From Candidatus Thiodiazotropha sp. 'RUGA' (GTDB taxonomy: Bacteria > Pseudomonadota > Gammaproteobacteria > Chromatiales > Chromatiaceae), in the NCBI GenBank assembly GCA_016842065.1, contig JAEPDS010000030.1, forward strand, positions 1-47,933: a stretch of DNA of 47,933 nt. The letters are read 5' to 3'. Shown piece after piece: positions 37,272 through 45,246 of the stretch; positions within the stretch are counted from its first letter, which is position 1, and each line of letters starts with the position of its first letter. Under the pieces are notes generated by a model, which saw only the letters and a program-made list of their open reading frames with translations, did not search any database and was not told where the DNA came from. A program made the translations under genes and the position numbers.

Positions 37272-38282
37272 ATGGCCAGTGTGACCCACACTCCTTTCAA
37301 ACCTGCCTGGTGGCTCAAGTCTCCCCATCTTCAGACCATTTGGCCAAGTCTGTTCAGGTCAAGGGTCAAGCTCGATTTTCGTCTCGAACGAATCGATCTC
37401 AGGGATGGCGACTTCATAGACCTCTCCTGGTATCAAGGCTCCAGCGGACCTCTGGTGATGTTGATACACGGCCTGGAGGGATCCATCAGCTCCCACTATG
37501 TCACACCAACACTTCAGGCACTGCATCGAGCCGGATTCAGTACTTTGTTCATGCACCTGCGGGGCTGCAGTGATGAGCCGAACCGGTTGCGAAGGAGCTA
37601 TCACTCCGGGGCATCTGAAGATCTAAAAGAGATCCTTGAACTGCTGGAGTCCAGAAACCAGATTCCGCAAGCTGTGGTCGGTTTCTCCCTGGGAGGAAAT
37701 CTGCTTTTGAAGTACCTCTCCGAAACAGGTCACAGGAGTCGAATTGGTGCGGCTGTCGCAGTCTCCGTGCCATTCAATCTTAGCCAGGCGGCGACTCGCC
37801 TGGAACAGGGTCTATCCAGGATATATGGACGCTACCTACTTGATAAACTGAAGAAAAGCTATATCGAAAAGTGCCAGATACGCGGTTTCGAGAAAGACAT
37901 CGACTTATCAGCCATTCGAACCATCTATCAGTTCGATAACAACATAACCTCTCGGTTAAATGGGTTTAACGATGCGGATGACTACTACAGCAAGTGCAGT
38001 TCAGGCACAAAACTGAAACAGATCACTACCCCAACCCTGATCATCCATGCGCTGGATGATCCATTCATGTTCCCAGCCAATGTCCCTGGACTTGATCAGT
38101 TGGGCCCGGGTGTTGACCTGGAACTCTGCATGAATGGCGGACATGTGGGGTTTATCCAGGGGAATCTGCCGTTCAGAGCAGAGTATTGGCTGGACAAGCG
38201 CATTAGCCAGTACCTGAAAATGCTACTCAAGCCTGAATATCAGACTAACGATAACAACGACTTGCAATTATCATCCAACTGA
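37272..38282 (+). CDS. yheT: Alpha/beta-fold hydrolase, YheT family
   Basis: This 336-residue hydrolase starts FKPAWWLKSPHLQTIWPSL and has the HGLEGSISSHY oxyanion region and the nucleophile elbow GFSLGGN at about residues 137-143. DDPF supplies the later catalytic Asp, and NGGHVGFI the catalytic His. These are the features of the YheT/UPF0017 family. The substrate is not established. No strong ribosome binding site precedes the ATG, so expression may rely on the upstream gene. A MITE-like inverted repeat begins 15 nt after its stop. Confidence 0.88.
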   Translation: MASVTHTPFKPAWWLKSPHLQTIWPSLFRSRVKLDFRLERIDLRDGDFIDLSWYQGSSGPLVMLIHGLEGSISSHYVTPTLQALHRAGFSTLFMHLRGCSDEPNRLRRSYHSGASEDLKEILELLESRNQIPQAVVGFSLGGNLLLKYLSETGHRSRIGAAVAVSVPFNLSQAATRLEQGLSRIYGRYLLDKLKKSYIEKCQIRGFEKDIDLSAIRTIYQFDNNITSRLNGFNDADDYYSKCSSGTKLKQITTPTLIIHALDDPFMFPANVPGLDQLGPGVDLELCMNGGHVGFIQGNLPFRAEYWLDKRISQYLKMLLKPEYQTNDNNDLQLSSN

Positions 38283-38296
38283 CACAATCTACCGCT

Positions 38297-38447
38297 TAGG
38301 GCCTGTTAACACGAATCCAATTCGCCCTGTTGCGCCCAGCGGCGTTATCATTCGCTCATGTAGAATGACTACACGACGCTCATTCTGCCTTGCTGGACAC
38401 AAAAACAGACCCAGCAGGGCGTATTGGATTCGTGTTAACAGGCCCTA
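38297..38447. mobile_element. MITE-like element with long terminal inverted repeats and TA ends
   Basis: The ends are near-perfect inverted repeats of about 35 bp: GGGCCTGTTAACACGAAT and further inward CGCCCTG, with single mismatches. The repeats begin just inside a TA dinucleotide at each side, which would fit a TA target duplication. The 147-bp interior has no gene. TA duplications are typical of IS630/Tc1-mariner-type transposition, so a non-autonomous element mobilised by such a transposase is likely. No transposase is in the window, so the family is unproven. It may also act as a hairpin terminator for yheT. Confidence 0.7.
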
Positions 38448-38581
38448 GTTTGCCAGCCGATTTGGATAGTTAGGCCAGACATCCACTCCAGCTCTGTCTG
38501 CACGATTCCTATCTCACCATTTTGAAAAGCTGATTGTAGCGGACAAACCTGTTCTTATTATGTTTTGCAAGGTCACTTTGA

Positions 38582-39286
38582 ATGCCTGATCCCAGTGGTA
38601 AAGAGACAGATCAGATGGTGGTGGATATCGCCTGTCTCGATCACAGTCGATTCCGGGCAACCCTAATTTCAACCATTGGCAGCCATTGTGAAGTTTGGCG
38701 TAGTAGTAAACGCCACGAAAAACTCGTAGATGGCGAAATTGAGACAAGCTATACCGAATTTGTTATCAAATGGCCTTATACGGACTACTCCGAAAACGAG
38801 ACAAAACTGCTGGCCCGACACTATCGTCAACTCAAGGATACGCTTGATGAGATCATCCCGGATGCGTTGTTCGTCGTAACAAAGATCAACGGTCGCGCCA
38901 GTGTCCTGGTGCTGGCTCAGGCAATCAATGTCTGGTTCAACATCGCCAATCAGCAGAACGAAGAGGAGGCAATCAAGCTGTTGTGCGCCAATCCGAAATC
39001 GCGGATTCAACTCTCCCGTTTCGTCAAAGCGGCACAAGCCTGGCGCAAATCGGACAACCCTAAAGTCATCGATCTGTTCGGCATCGACAATCTGGTTATG
39101 GATACCAACCGGGATATCCATTTTCTCGACAGTTTCTTTGTATTCTTCTTTGAAGACACCTTCCACTTGATCGATGGCTGTGAGGAGGATACCGAACTGG
39201 CGGATAAGGTTAATCTCTCAATCAAAAGAATGAACTACCTGGAAAGGCTACTGGAGCAGGTAAAGGCTTCCTGCGATCAACAGTAG
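38582..39286 (+). CDS. Unrecognised protein with kinase-like motif
   Basis: I do not recognise this 234-residue protein. It is soluble, with an N-terminal mixed alpha/beta part and a helical C-terminus. The segment IDNLVMDTNRDIHFLDSF at about residues 165-182 resembles the spacing of the N...D residues in protein-kinase-like and aminoglycoside-phosphotransferase folds, but the usual HxD loop and a nucleotide-binding lysine are not evident. The resemblance could be chance. The ATG at 38582 has only a weak AAGG upstream, and an alternative start at 38615 would shorten it by 11 residues. It is separated from YheT by the MITE-like element and converges with the histidine kinase gene across 17 nt. 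Confidence 0.6.
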   Translation: MPDPSGKETDQMVVDIACLDHSRFRATLISTIGSHCEVWRSSKRHEKLVDGEIETSYTEFVIKWPYTDYSENETKLLARHYRQLKDTLDEIIPDALFVVTKINGRASVLVLAQAINVWFNIANQQNEEEAIKLLCANPKSRIQLSRFVKAAQAWRKSDNPKVIDLFGIDNLVMDTNRDIHFLDSFFVFFFEDTFHLIDGCEEDTELADKVNLSIKRMNYLERLLEQVKASCDQQ

Positions 39287-39303
39287 CTGCTCATGGAACC
39301 GGG

Positions 39304-40782
39304 TCACCGGGTCAGGGCACCCGGGAAAATCACAGAAACAGTCAAGCCAGCATGATTTTCCCTGTTTTCCATCTCAATGGATGCATGATGAAGATCGACA
39401 ATTCTTTTAACAATCGCCAACCCCAAACCACTGCCCTGGATTTTGGTATCCTCACCCCGTCGAAAACGCTGATAGAGACCCTGTTGCTTGGATTCAGGGA
39501 TACCGGGCCCTGTATCGTGCACTTCGATCCTCGCACCGGAATCCTGCTCTACCAGTTTGACGGTGACTTCGCCGTTATTCGGCGTATAGCGGATCGCATT
39601 GTCGATAATATTTCTCAATAAAATCTGTATGGCAGGCGAAAATCCGGGCACCACCACCCTATCATTCGGGCCATCGTAGGAGATCTCAATATCCTTCTCC
39701 AACGCCAAACCAGCGATGCCAGCGATGACATTGATCGCCTCCTGCTGCAGGTCCACTTGATGCGTATGGGACTCATCGAACGATTGACTATCCATTCTGG
39801 CCAGAGTCAACAGTTGTTCGAGCAGATGCGTGGCCCGATCCACCCCACGAATTACCTGATCAAGAAATCCTTTGTGCGCCTGTTCTGTTGAGAGGGATTT
39901 GGCTTGAGCCAATGTCTTTAAGGCGGCCAAGGGGGTCCTCAGCTCATGCGCGGCATCGGCCGTAAATCTTCGCTCGTTTTCCAACGCAGAGTGAACTTTG
40001 AGAAACAGATGATTCAGCGACTCCACCATGGGAACCACTTCACTCGGGACATCTTCAGTGGATATCGGGTCGAGTGAATTAGGATCCCTGTTCTCAACTT
40101 TATCTGCAATCGTACTGAGTGGTTTCAGGCCGTTGCCAACCATCATCCAGATAATGAAGCCGAGTAACGGCAGTGCAATAATGATTGGCCATAAGCTGTT
40201 GAAGACGATTTCCGATTCAATCTCCTCTCTGACAGAGAGTAACTCACCCACCAGCACATTGAACTGACCGCTCGACTCCTTCAGCCCAAACATCCTCCAC
40301 GCTTTGTCCTCTATAACAAAATTGTTGTATCCAATCTTAAAGTCGTTGAATGATGCCGGCAGATTTGAGCGTAAATAGGTTTTCCCATTGACTCCTTTTA
40401 TCAAAAACGCGATTTTCGATTCATATCGGTGCCCTTCCACCAGATCCCTGGGTACCAAAGTCAGGTAATCCTGTTCACTTTCACTCTCATGGGAATGGAA
40501 GTCATGCAGGATCTCCATAAACCTTGAAGATCGAGTCGCAGCATCTGTACCAACTTCGGCAACCAGTTTCTGCAGGAACTCTTTGACCTCCTCATCCTCT
40601 TCGATCTCATGGATCATCAAGGTTGCGAGAATTCTTGATTCCTGAGCCAGAGTTGCGTCGTAGATCTCTTCGACTTCATGCGAGGCTACCTGGTAGACGA
40701 ACAGTGCGGTGAGCAACCAGAGGAAAATGATGGTGGTGATCAGACTGGCTAACAGGCGTCGGCGAATTGATTGAATCGTCAT
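39304..40782 (-). CDS. Sensor histidine kinase, QseC/PmrB-like
   Basis: This 492-residue membrane kinase has TM helices at about 10-32 and 200-215 around a periplasmic sensor region. A HAMP-like linker follows, then the H-box FTADAAHELRTPLAAL (phospho-acceptor His), N-box RNIIDNAIRYTP, and ATP-binding DTGPGIP and GSGLGLAIVKRI. This is the classical group of QseC/PmrB kinases. It lies 13 nt after its response regulator on the same strand. The stimulus is unknown; the periplasmic region contains acidic clusters (IEEDEEVKEF), which in PmrB-type kinases can bind metal ions, but that is speculation here. Confidence 0.9.
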   Translation of the reverse strand: MTIQSIRRRLLASLITTIIFLWLLTALFVYQVASHEVEEIYDATLAQESRILATLMIHEIEEDEEVKEFLQKLVAEVGTDAATRSSRFMEILHDFHSHESESEQDYLTLVPRDLVEGHRYESKIAFLIKGVNGKTYLRSNLPASFNDFKIGYNNFVIEDKAWRMFGLKESSGQFNVLVGELLSVREEIESEIVFNSLWPIIIALPLLGFIIWMMVGNGLKPLSTIADKVENRDPNSLDPISTEDVPSEVVPMVESLNHLFLKVHSALENERRFTADAAHELRTPLAALKTLAQAKSLSTEQAHKGFLDQVIRGVDRATHLLEQLLTLARMDSQSFDESHTHQVDLQQEAINVIAGIAGLALEKDIEISYDGPNDRVVVPGFSPAIQILLRNIIDNAIRYTPNNGEVTVKLVEQDSGARIEVHDTGPGIPESKQQGLYQRFRRGEDTKIQGSGLGLAIVKRIVDLHHASIEMENRENHAGLTVSVIFPGALTR

Positions 40783-40795
40783 GAATTGACTTGCC

Positions 40796-41467
40796 CTAAT
40801 TGGATTGACTCTGCCTAGGGATCATGTAGCCAACGCCGCGTACGGTCTTGATCAACGTCTTTCCCAGCTTTTTACGAAGATGGTGGATATACACTTCAAT
40901 GGCATTACTCTCGACACCCTCATCCCAACCATAGAGGGATTCTTCCAGAGCCTGTCGGGACATGATTCGTCCCGGATGGGATATCAGGGTTTCCAAAATG
41001 GAGAACTCATTTGCGCCCAATATGACCTCTACTCCATCCTTTTGCAAACTGCGGGCTGCGGGATCCATGGTAAGTCCGTCATACTCGATGACTGGAGCGG
41101 CACGCCCTTCCCGCCGGCGGCAGATGGCGCGTAACCTGGCATCGACTTCGAGCAAATCGAACGGTTTTACGACGTAATCATCGGCCCCCAGGTCCAACCC
41201 CTGGATCCGATCATCAAGTGTGTCTCTCGCGGTCAGTACCAGTACCGGTACATTACTGCCTCTGCTGCGTAAATTTTTTAATACATTCAGGCCATCCTGA
41301 GTGGGCAGCCCGAGATCCAGAATCAGGGCATCGATATTCTCACTCAACAAAGCTTGTTCAGTCTCTGGGCCATCGACCAACCAATCGACAGTATGCCCCA
41401 ACTCTCTCAGCCCCATACTGAGACCTTCTCCAAGATGACGATCATCTTCCGCCAAAACAATTCGCAT
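40796..41467 (-). CDS. Response regulator, OmpR family (QseB/PmrA-like)
   Basis: The 223-residue regulator has a receiver domain (MRIVLAEDDRHLGEGL, phospho-acceptor Asp in LILDLGLP, Lys in VVKPFDL) and an OmpR-type winged-helix DNA-binding domain ending in HHLRKKLGKTLIKTVRGVGYM. Here the latter is shown as two motifs, HHLRKKLG and TVRGVGYM. The ATG at 41467 is preferred over the adjacent TTG. It is the partner of the following histidine kinase, 13 nt away, and follows the TPR gene by about 100 nt. Targets are unknown. Confidence 0.92.
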   Translation of the reverse strand: MRIVLAEDDRHLGEGLSMGLRELGHTVDWLVDGPETEQALLSENIDALILDLGLPTQDGLNVLKNLRSRGSNVPVLVLTARDTLDDRIQGLDLGADDYVVKPFDLLEVDARLRAICRRREGRAAPVIEYDGLTMDPAARSLQKDGVEVILGANEFSILETLISHPGRIMSRQALEESLYGWDEGVESNAIEVYIHHLRKKLGKTLIKTVRGVGYMIPRQSQSN

Positions 41468-41572
41468 CAAACAAGTCCTGATTCAATCTCTCAACTTATA
41501 CAGAACACACTGGTCACTTCGAGTCATCTGCATAGTGTGTCAGGCTTGTTGACAGGCCCTGGCGGCAGAGAT

Positions 41573-42253
41573 TCAAAATGAGTGTGGAAACCCGGGTTGA
41601 TTGTCATACTTTAACTGTAGCTGTTTTTTGGCCGTTGAAAGCGCAGCTTCAGCCGCTCTTTTAAGTCCGGCATCAGCGACCCGGTTATTTGCTCTGATAG
41701 GCAAAGCCAAAACCTTTTCAAATGCTGTGATCGCAGGCTGTAAACGCTTTTCATGCAGCAGAAACTCACCGTAGTAGAAGTTTGCGTCGATATTCTCCGG
41801 ATTCACATCCAGAGCCTTGAGCAGATGCTGCTCGGCTTTTTCATCGTCACCGAACCCCAATGGATATCCTGGCACCTGATAGTAGAGGCTCCCCAGAACA
41901 GTATATAAAGTGCCATCAAGAATCGTCGGTTCGATCGATTCCGCCTCCTCAAGGAGACGTTTTGCCTGTTTTGCGAGTGCAAGTCCGGAGATGTTGCTGC
42001 TGTCCTTGGCCAGGGTTGAAAGCACTACAGCGTGCCAGACCATTGCTGCCGGATCTCCCGGCTGCTTGCTGACAACCGCTTCCATCTCAGCGGCCAGCGC
42101 ATGCAGAGGTTCACGACGCTGATCCAGCGCCGTTTCAAACTTCAGAATCGCCCAACGTTCACTCAATTCCAGTAGTACAGGAGACATTTCCGCCGCCCAA
42201 ACACAGCCCGGGTAAAACAGAAGCATGAGAATAGAGAAGGATATTTTTTTCAT
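41573..42253 (-). CDS. Exported TPR protein
   Basis: The 226-residue protein starts MKKISFSILMLLFYPGCVWA, a signal peptide followed by AEM. The Cys could suggest a lipoprotein, but YPGC is a poor lipobox. Later helical repeats with the TPR pattern include NIDANFYYGEFLLHEKRLQPAI and ALAKQAKRLLEEAESI (shown in part). The ATG at 42253 is used, because the upstream in-frame start is a TTG without a ribosome binding site. It lies on the same strand as the two-component genes but 105 nt away, so a shared operon is uncertain. The function is unknown; TPR proteins usually hold protein partners. Confidence 0.7.
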   Translation of the reverse strand: MKKISFSILMLLFYPGCVWAAEMSPVLLELSERWAILKFETALDQRREPLHALAAEMEAVVSKQPGDPAAMVWHAVVLSTLAKDSSNISGLALAKQAKRLLEEAESIEPTILDGTLYTVLGSLYYQVPGYPLGFGDDEKAEQHLLKALDVNPENIDANFYYGEFLLHEKRLQPAITAFEKVLALPIRANNRVADAGLKRAAEAALSTAKKQLQLKYDNQPGFPHSF

Positions 42254-42710
42254 GACTATTATCTTACTCAATCTTTACGCGCCACAGCATAGGAAAACCA
42301 CAATTTTCTTACTCTAATTTTCATCCAATGTAAAACCCGCGGTCATCCGGATGGGCGAAATAACACACTGATTAATTTGGAATTTTCAGCCATCATTACA
42401 TTTTCATGACTGAAAAGTTAAATCAGCAATGTCAAACTTTTAGAAGCTGTGATGTGAACAGGCAATATTCTAAGTGAAAGCATTGGCATATTATTATTTA
42501 CATGGGTATCATTCCGTATAGGCAAAGAAACAGACCCATATCCGCTCCTCATTTGATTTATCTTCAGGTCGAGAATCGGCATCCTTCGTTTCCAAGCTAA
42601 CAAGCGAGGCGAAACGCCAGCGCTTTAGCGTTCAAGGTCTGTCTGGCAGGTTTATACATGGGACCGTCAGACCCTGAACAAGATCAATTATCTGTTAGGA
42701 ATGTAAATCG
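42254..42710. other. Divergent intergenic region with a structured leader
   Basis: This 457-nt region separates the TPR gene and the RRM gene. It has a likely sigma70 promoter at 42483-42512 driving the RRM gene. About 190 nt of leader would follow, with inverted repeats near 42611-42632 (AACGC...GCGTT) and 42635-42674 (GGTCTG...CAGACC). The rest shows AT-rich sequence and no gene. Confidence 0.5.
42483..42512 (+). promoter_or_regulatory. Candidate sigma70 promoter of the RRM protein gene
   Basis: TTGGCA (5/6) at 42483-42488 is followed by an 18-nt spacer and TATCAT (5/6) at 42507-42512. The start site near 42519 would give a long leader before the ATG at 42711, reminiscent of cold-shock mRNAs. 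Confidence 0.5.
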
Positions 42711-42995
42711 ATGACTAAATTGTATGTTGGCAACCTGGCCTGGTCTGCCACAGAAGATGATATCCGGGAACTGTTTTCCGATATCGGTGAGGTGCAATCT
42801 GCTAATCTGATCCTTGACCGGGAGACCCGTCGTTCCCGTGGTTTTGCTTTTGTTGAAATGGGCCAGGCTGATGCCGAGCGCGCCATTACCGAGCTGAATG
42901 GAAAAGATTTTCAAGGCCGTAGTTTAAGAATTAATGAAGCCCAGGAAAAGCCTCGACGCAACTCTGGCGGCGGTGGCGGTGGCGGTCGCTGGTAA
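42711..42995 (+). CDS. Glycine-rich RRM RNA-binding protein
   Basis: This 94-residue protein has one RNA recognition motif: RNP2 LYVGNL at residues 4-9 and RNP1 RGFAFVEM near residues 43-50. A short glycine-rich, Arg-bearing tail (NSGGGGGGGRW) follows. It is the common proteobacterial/cyanobacterial Rbp type, often cold-induced. It may act as an RNA chaperone. A long structured leader precedes it and a good terminator follows, so it is a monocistronic unit. Cold regulation is inferred from family and leader only. Confidence 0.9.
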   Translation: MTKLYVGNLAWSATEDDIRELFSDIGEVQSANLILDRETRRSRGFAFVEMGQADAERAITELNGKDFQGRSLRINEAQEKPRRNSGGGGGGGRW

Positions 42996-43039
42996 GCACC
43001 AAATTCCGAATTTATCGCTTTACAACGAAGATTCTTGAG

Positions 43040-43067
43040 AACGGTAGGCTGATACGCCTGCCGTTTT
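43040..43067 (+). terminator. Rho-independent terminator after the RRM gene
   Basis: AACGGTAGGC pairs with GCCTGCCGTT (one G-U) around TGATAC and ends in TTTT. It is 45 nt after the gene stop and has the standard shape. Confidence 0.75.
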
Positions 43068-43275
43068 CGATTGACTACTGACCAATCAGCCCAACTGACT
43101 GATTGCTCTCAATCTCATCGTCCCCTGCAACTGAAGCAGGTGGGCCTAAGCTTCCCTGCTTCATAAAATAGGCTCAACCGGAACGCCTTTCCATCAGGAA
43201 ATGTCTCTGTGATCCTGATCTCTGTTTCAGCCCCTTTTCACCCCTCTGTAACAGAGAGGCTTTAAACTGCGCTTC

Positions 43276-44139
43276 ATGAAGCGTGAAATCCCAAGCGGGT
43301 CCATCGGACACAAAATTGTTGATCGCAGACGCGAAGAGATTGAGCCACTGTTCGTCAGTTGTCGGCAACAAAACAGGCCCATAGAGATTGGCCTCTACTT
43401 CAACGATCCATCCTGTCATGAGTTCATAGAGACCTGGCAGGTTGAACATCCGTTGAGACTGAATACCCATCTCGATCATCGTAAGCTGAGTGTTTTCAGT
43501 CTCGATGAGCGTGAAAAGCTCTCCCTCCTGCAGCGACAGATCGAGCTCTCTCAGAGTTGGGGGGCCGACTACGGGATCAACCATCTATCCGCATTCTCTC
43601 TGAGCCGACGGGAAGCGTACCAGAGCGCTTTGATGGATAGACTGACCGATCAACTTCATCTACTCAACAGTGTCTGCAGGAAGCATGACTTCCCAATCTA
43701 TCTTGAGAACACCTATCACGACCTGAACTTCTATAAGCAGGTCTTCAAATCGATCATTGAAAACCAGTTCGACTATCTACACTGCTGCTTCGATTTCGGC
43801 CATGCAAAGGTCTGGTCCAACCAACCGCTATCCGAGTGGCTGGATTTCCTTGAGGTGGTGAGAATCGCCGGAAAGAAACTCCATTTTCATCTGCATACCA
43901 ATCGGGGGCTATCCGACGAGCATCTCTCATTCATCGAGGCAGAGTGGTTGGATATCATCAAAGCGGACAGCTTCACCTTTCCGCTCAACAGCTTCGAAGC
44001 CATCGAACGGATTGATAGCCGATTTGCTGATTCGAGGAAGTTGATGGAGGTGCCAACCCATGAAGCTGTGGAGAATCTGCACAAGGTCGTTGAAGAGATC
44101 AAGCGAATCAGGCAATCGAAACAGCTGAGAAGCGCCTGA
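43276..44139 (+). CDS. Sugar phosphate isomerase/epimerase-like TIM-barrel protein
   Basis: This 287-residue protein resembles the AP endonuclease 2 / xylose isomerase-like TIM-barrel family. Its metal-binding strands are visible: INHLSAF, IYLENTYHD with Glu, CFDFGHAKVW with Asp-His, and KLHFHLHTNRG with His, in the order of that family. Members isomerise sugars, act on inositols, or cut abasic DNA; the choice is not possible here. The ATG at 43276 lacks a clear ribosome binding site. It is bounded by the RRM terminator upstream and converges with htpX downstream. Confidence 0.75.
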   Translation: MKREIPSGSIGHKIVDRRREEIEPLFVSCRQQNRPIEIGLYFNDPSCHEFIETWQVEHPLRLNTHLDHRKLSVFSLDEREKLSLLQRQIELSQSWGADYGINHLSAFSLSRREAYQSALMDRLTDQLHLLNSVCRKHDFPIYLENTYHDLNFYKQVFKSIIENQFDYLHCCFDFGHAKVWSNQPLSEWLDFLEVVRIAGKKLHFHLHTNRGLSDEHLSFIEAEWLDIIKADSFTFPLNSFEAIERIDSRFADSRKLMEVPTHEAVENLHKVVEEIKRIRQSKQLRSA

Positions 44140-44143
44140 TATC

Positions 44144-44170
44144 CACCAATCGCCAGCAGAATTGGTGCTT
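44144..44170 (+). terminator. Weak terminator-like hairpin after the TIM-barrel gene
   Basis: CACCAAT and ATTGGTG arms enclose a 10-nt loop and are followed by CTTT. It is 4 nt after the stop and faces the convergent htpX gene. The stem is short. Confidence 0.35.
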
Positions 44171-44191
44171 TAAAGCCGTAGATAGACCCGA

Positions 44192-45064
44192 CTACACCGA
44201 TTCCAGCGCTGCAATACGATCCTCCAGCGGCGGGTGACTGGCGAACAGCTTCTGGACTTTTCCCGCACTGATGGCGAATGCCGCCATCTCTTCCGGCATC
44301 GGCTCCGGCTCATGGGCCTGCTGCAATCGCCTCAGGGCTGCAATCATTTTGCCTCTACCGGCCAGATCCGCGCCCCCCTTGTCTGCCCTGAATTCACGCC
44401 AGCGGGAGAACCACATGACGATTGTCATCGCCAGAATACCCAGTACGAATTCAGCAATCAGCGAGACAATATAAAAGGCCGGTCCATAACCCCGTTCCGT
44501 CTTGAACACCACCCGATCCACGGTGTGACCGATGATTCTTGAGAGAAAGACCACAAAGGTATTGACCACGCCCTGTATCAAAGAGAGGGTGACCATATCC
44601 CCGTTGGCCACATGGCTGACTTCATGCGCCAGTACCGCCTCAACCTCGTCCCGGTTCATCTGCTGCATCAGGCCGGTGCTGACCGCAACCAGCGCATCAT
44701 TCTTGTTCCATCCGGTGGCGAAAGCATTGGGGGAAGCGTGATTGAATATGCCCACTTCTGGCATACCAATACCTGCCCGCTGGGCCTGGGATTCAACGGT
44801 GGCTACCAGCCAGCGTTCCACCTCATTGCCCGGGGTCTGGATAATCTGAACCCCCATGCTCCGCTTGGCCATCCATTTGGAGATAAACAGAGAGATCAGA
44901 GATCCGGAAAAACCGATGACTGCTGAGTATACCAGCAGCGCATTGATATCCAGGTCGACCCCATTCTGCATCAGTAGCCCTTCAATCCCGAGGAGTCTGA
45001 AGGTGATGCTGATCAAGGCCAGAATCGCCAGGTTGGTGCCGAGAAAGAGTGCAATCCTCATCAT
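44192..45064 (-). CDS. htpX: Membrane protease HtpX
   Basis: HtpX is an inner-membrane zinc metalloprotease that acts in quality control of membrane proteins with FtsH. The protein shows N-terminal TM helices (IALFLGTNLAILALISITF), the HEVSH zinc motif in VLAHEVSHVANGDM, further TM helices near 150-200 and the FRADKGGADLAG zinc-ligand block. The ATG at 45064 (MMRIALF) is chosen because E. coli HtpX begins MMRIALF and the length of 290 fits. An in-frame start 11 codons upstream is less likely. It lies alone on the minus strand between the TIM-barrel and aldolase genes. Confidence 0.95.
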   Translation of the reverse strand: MMRIALFLGTNLAILALISITFRLLGIEGLLMQNGVDLDINALLVYSAVIGFSGSLISLFISKWMAKRSMGVQIIQTPGNEVERWLVATVESQAQRAGIGMPEVGIFNHASPNAFATGWNKNDALVAVSTGLMQQMNRDEVEAVLAHEVSHVANGDMVTLSLIQGVVNTFVVFLSRIIGHTVDRVVFKTERGYGPAFYIVSLIAEFVLGILAMTIVMWFSRWREFRADKGGADLAGRGKMIAALRRLQQAHEPEPMPEEMAAFAISAGKVQKLFASHPPLEDRIAALESV

Positions 45065-45246
45065 ATCCGTTTCACGTCCTGATGGTTTTAAGCTCAAAAA
45101 TTATCTATATCAATATGGGATCATTGATGGTGATTTTCAACTGAAGTTCCCAATCACGCACCATTGGCTCCGATCCACGCCAAAAAGAGGCTATGGATTG
45201 TTGCCTGATTATCGATAACACTCTTTGCGCTACAACCCGGCAGGTT

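Noticed and set aside
41547-41560. TGTTGACAGGCCCT, similar to one end of the MITE-like element
   Set aside because: Only one short, diverged match with no partner repeat nearby; it may be a relic or chance.
43174-43584. Minus-strand reading frame opposite the TIM-barrel gene
   Set aside because: It covers the start of a gene with recognisable family motifs on the plus strand and has no motif of its own.
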